Origin: an uncultured Pseudomonadota bacterium
Lineage (GTDB): Bacteria; Pseudomonadota; Gammaproteobacteria; Burkholderiales; Burkholderiaceae_C
Direction of reading: 5' to 3'
Assembly (NCBI GenBank): GCA_900320815.1
Contig: ONTY01000015.1
Coordinates: forward strand, 1-10,798
DNA length: 10,798 nt
Position numbers and translations under genes: made by a program
Shown: positions 10,267 through 10,798 of the stretch, one piece after another
Layout: every line of letters begins with the position of its first letter
Numbering within the stretch: position 1 is the first letter of the stretch
The notes under the pieces: model-generated
The model's input: the letters and a program-made list of their open reading frames with translations, nothing else
The model's database searches: none
What the model was told of the DNA's origin: nothing

Positions 10267-10669
10267 GAAAGCGAAGATTCTGCAGCTTCTCCCGCGAAAA
10301 AAACAGCTCCACCAGGCGGATACCGAAGCGCCGCACCAGCCAGAACACGAGCATGCTGCCGATGGTGGATGCGATAAGGCACAGGATCGATCCTTCGACC
10401 GCGCCGAATGCATAGCCTGCGGCGATCTCAAAGGGTTCGCCCGGGATCAGAGCGACGATCCCCTGCACGATCACCATGCCCATATAGGCAAGCTGCGCCC
10501 AAACGCCTTTGGCGTCCACCCAGGCCCGGAAGCGTTCCGGCTCTTTGGCAAACCGCACCAGCGGACGGCCCACGATCCAGCTGAGGATCACGAGTACCAT
10601 GACCGCAATGACAAGCATCAGCGTTCCCAGGCGTTTTTTCTGTGATTGTGTCAATTCTCTGTGATCCAT
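10262..10669 (-). CDS. VTT-domain (TVP38/TMEM64, DedA-like) membrane protein, C-terminus missing
   Basis: About 136 residues are convincing, against roughly 200-240 for complete members. A hydrophobic segment lies at 15-33 (TLMLVIAVMVLVILSWIVG). A second lies at about 60-77 and ends in the family signature ALIPGEPFEIAAGYAFGA (73-90), followed by a third at about 93-112 (SILCLIASTIGSMLVFWLV), then RRFGIRLVELFF. These integral membrane proteins are linked to lipid scrambling or transport; the substrate here is unknown. ATG at 10669-10667 is preceded by AAAGGGAG at good spacing and by an extended -10 promoter. After about residue 136 the frame continues for 175 codons only as antisense of other genes, so the true C-terminus is absent. 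The signature looks clostridial to me, unlike the rest of the window. Confidence 0.78.
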
Positions 10670-10685
10670 GGCGCTCCCTTTCAGC

Positions 10686-10697
10686 GACCGTTCGGTC
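10686..10697. repeat. Small palindrome in the 5' leader of the VTT gene
   Basis: GACCG (10686-10690) and CGGTC (10693-10697) are reverse complements around TT, between the -10 element and the start codon of the VTT gene. It could be an operator or leader hairpin; chance is not excluded. Confidence 0.25.
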
Positions 10698-10716
10698 CGG
10701 TTCGCGGTTGTATCCC

Positions 10717-10744
10717 ATTATATCACAGGATGGGAAATAGTCCA
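10717..10744 (-). promoter_or_regulatory. Promoter of the VTT gene (extended -10)
   Basis: On the minus strand a perfect TATAAT occupies 10722-10717 and is preceded by TGA, making an extended -10 (TGn-TATAAT). A -35-like TGGACT (10744-10739, 4 of 6 matches) sits 16 bases upstream. Transcription would start near 10709, about 40 bases before the ATG. Confidence 0.65.
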
Positions 10745-10766
10745 CACTTTTTCGAGAATCGGACTC

Positions 10767-10795
10767 TTGACACTGTATGGGACTTGCTATATAAT
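10767..10795 (+). promoter_or_regulatory. Perfect consensus sigma-70/sigma-A promoter reading out of the window
   Basis: TTGACA (10767-10772), a 17-base spacer and TATAAT (10790-10795) match the consensus at all 12 positions with ideal spacing. It points right, divergent from the VTT gene promoter, so a gene or RNA should begin just beyond base 10798. Confidence 0.75.
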
Positions 10796-10798
10796 AAA

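Overview
The window looks like a high-GC bacterial chromosome, probably a betaproteobacterium of the Burkholderiales type. That guess rests on the conserved GMP synthase C-terminus, strong GC bias at third codon positions, and the start of a bacterial alpha-2-macroglobulin gene downstream; no search was run. The last ~535 bases (about 10263-10798) do not seem to belong to the same genome. They carry the N-terminal part of a clostridial-looking VTT/TVP38-type membrane protein on the minus strand and two sigma-70/sigma-A-type promoters. They join abruptly inside the alpha-2-macroglobulin reading frame.

Layout from left to right: (1) 1-1101, the 3' two thirds of guaA. (2) 1112-9855, a complete type I restriction-modification locus, all on the plus strand, in the order hsdM - [HEPN toxin / MNT antitoxin] - hsdS - [DUF6978-like protein / DUF1828-DUF1829 protein] - hsdR. 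(3) 9932-9972, a probable terminator behind hsdR. (4) 10032-~10262, the first ~77 codons of a secreted alpha-2-macroglobulin-family protein, cut off by the junction. (5) ~10262-10669 on the minus strand, a truncated VTT-family gene, followed to the window end by its promoter and a divergent consensus promoter.

The main interest is the defence locus. HsdM and HsdS would form the site-specific adenine methyltransferase, and HsdR would supply the translocase and nuclease. Two extra two-gene modules sit between the hsd genes. The first (2901-3642) is a HepT/MntA-type toxin-antitoxin pair. It has the RX4HXY toxin motif, including the Tyr that the antitoxin AMPylates in studied relatives, and an intact GSX10DXD nucleotidyltransferase motif in the partner. 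It is bracketed by two 71-bp direct repeats (2730-2800 and 3717-3787; 61 of 71 bases identical) that share a GCCGGC hairpin, so it may be an inserted cassette. The second (5183-6396) is coupled to hsdS by two successive ATGA overlaps. It is about 49% GC where counted, against about 65-70% in samples of hsdM and hsdR, which suggests later acquisition. hsdR then stands apart behind a 255-bp gap holding a terminator-like hairpin that faces the opposite strand.

The gaps between genes (2657-2900, 3643-3836, 6397-6651, 9856-10031) contain repeats and hairpins but no gene I can support.
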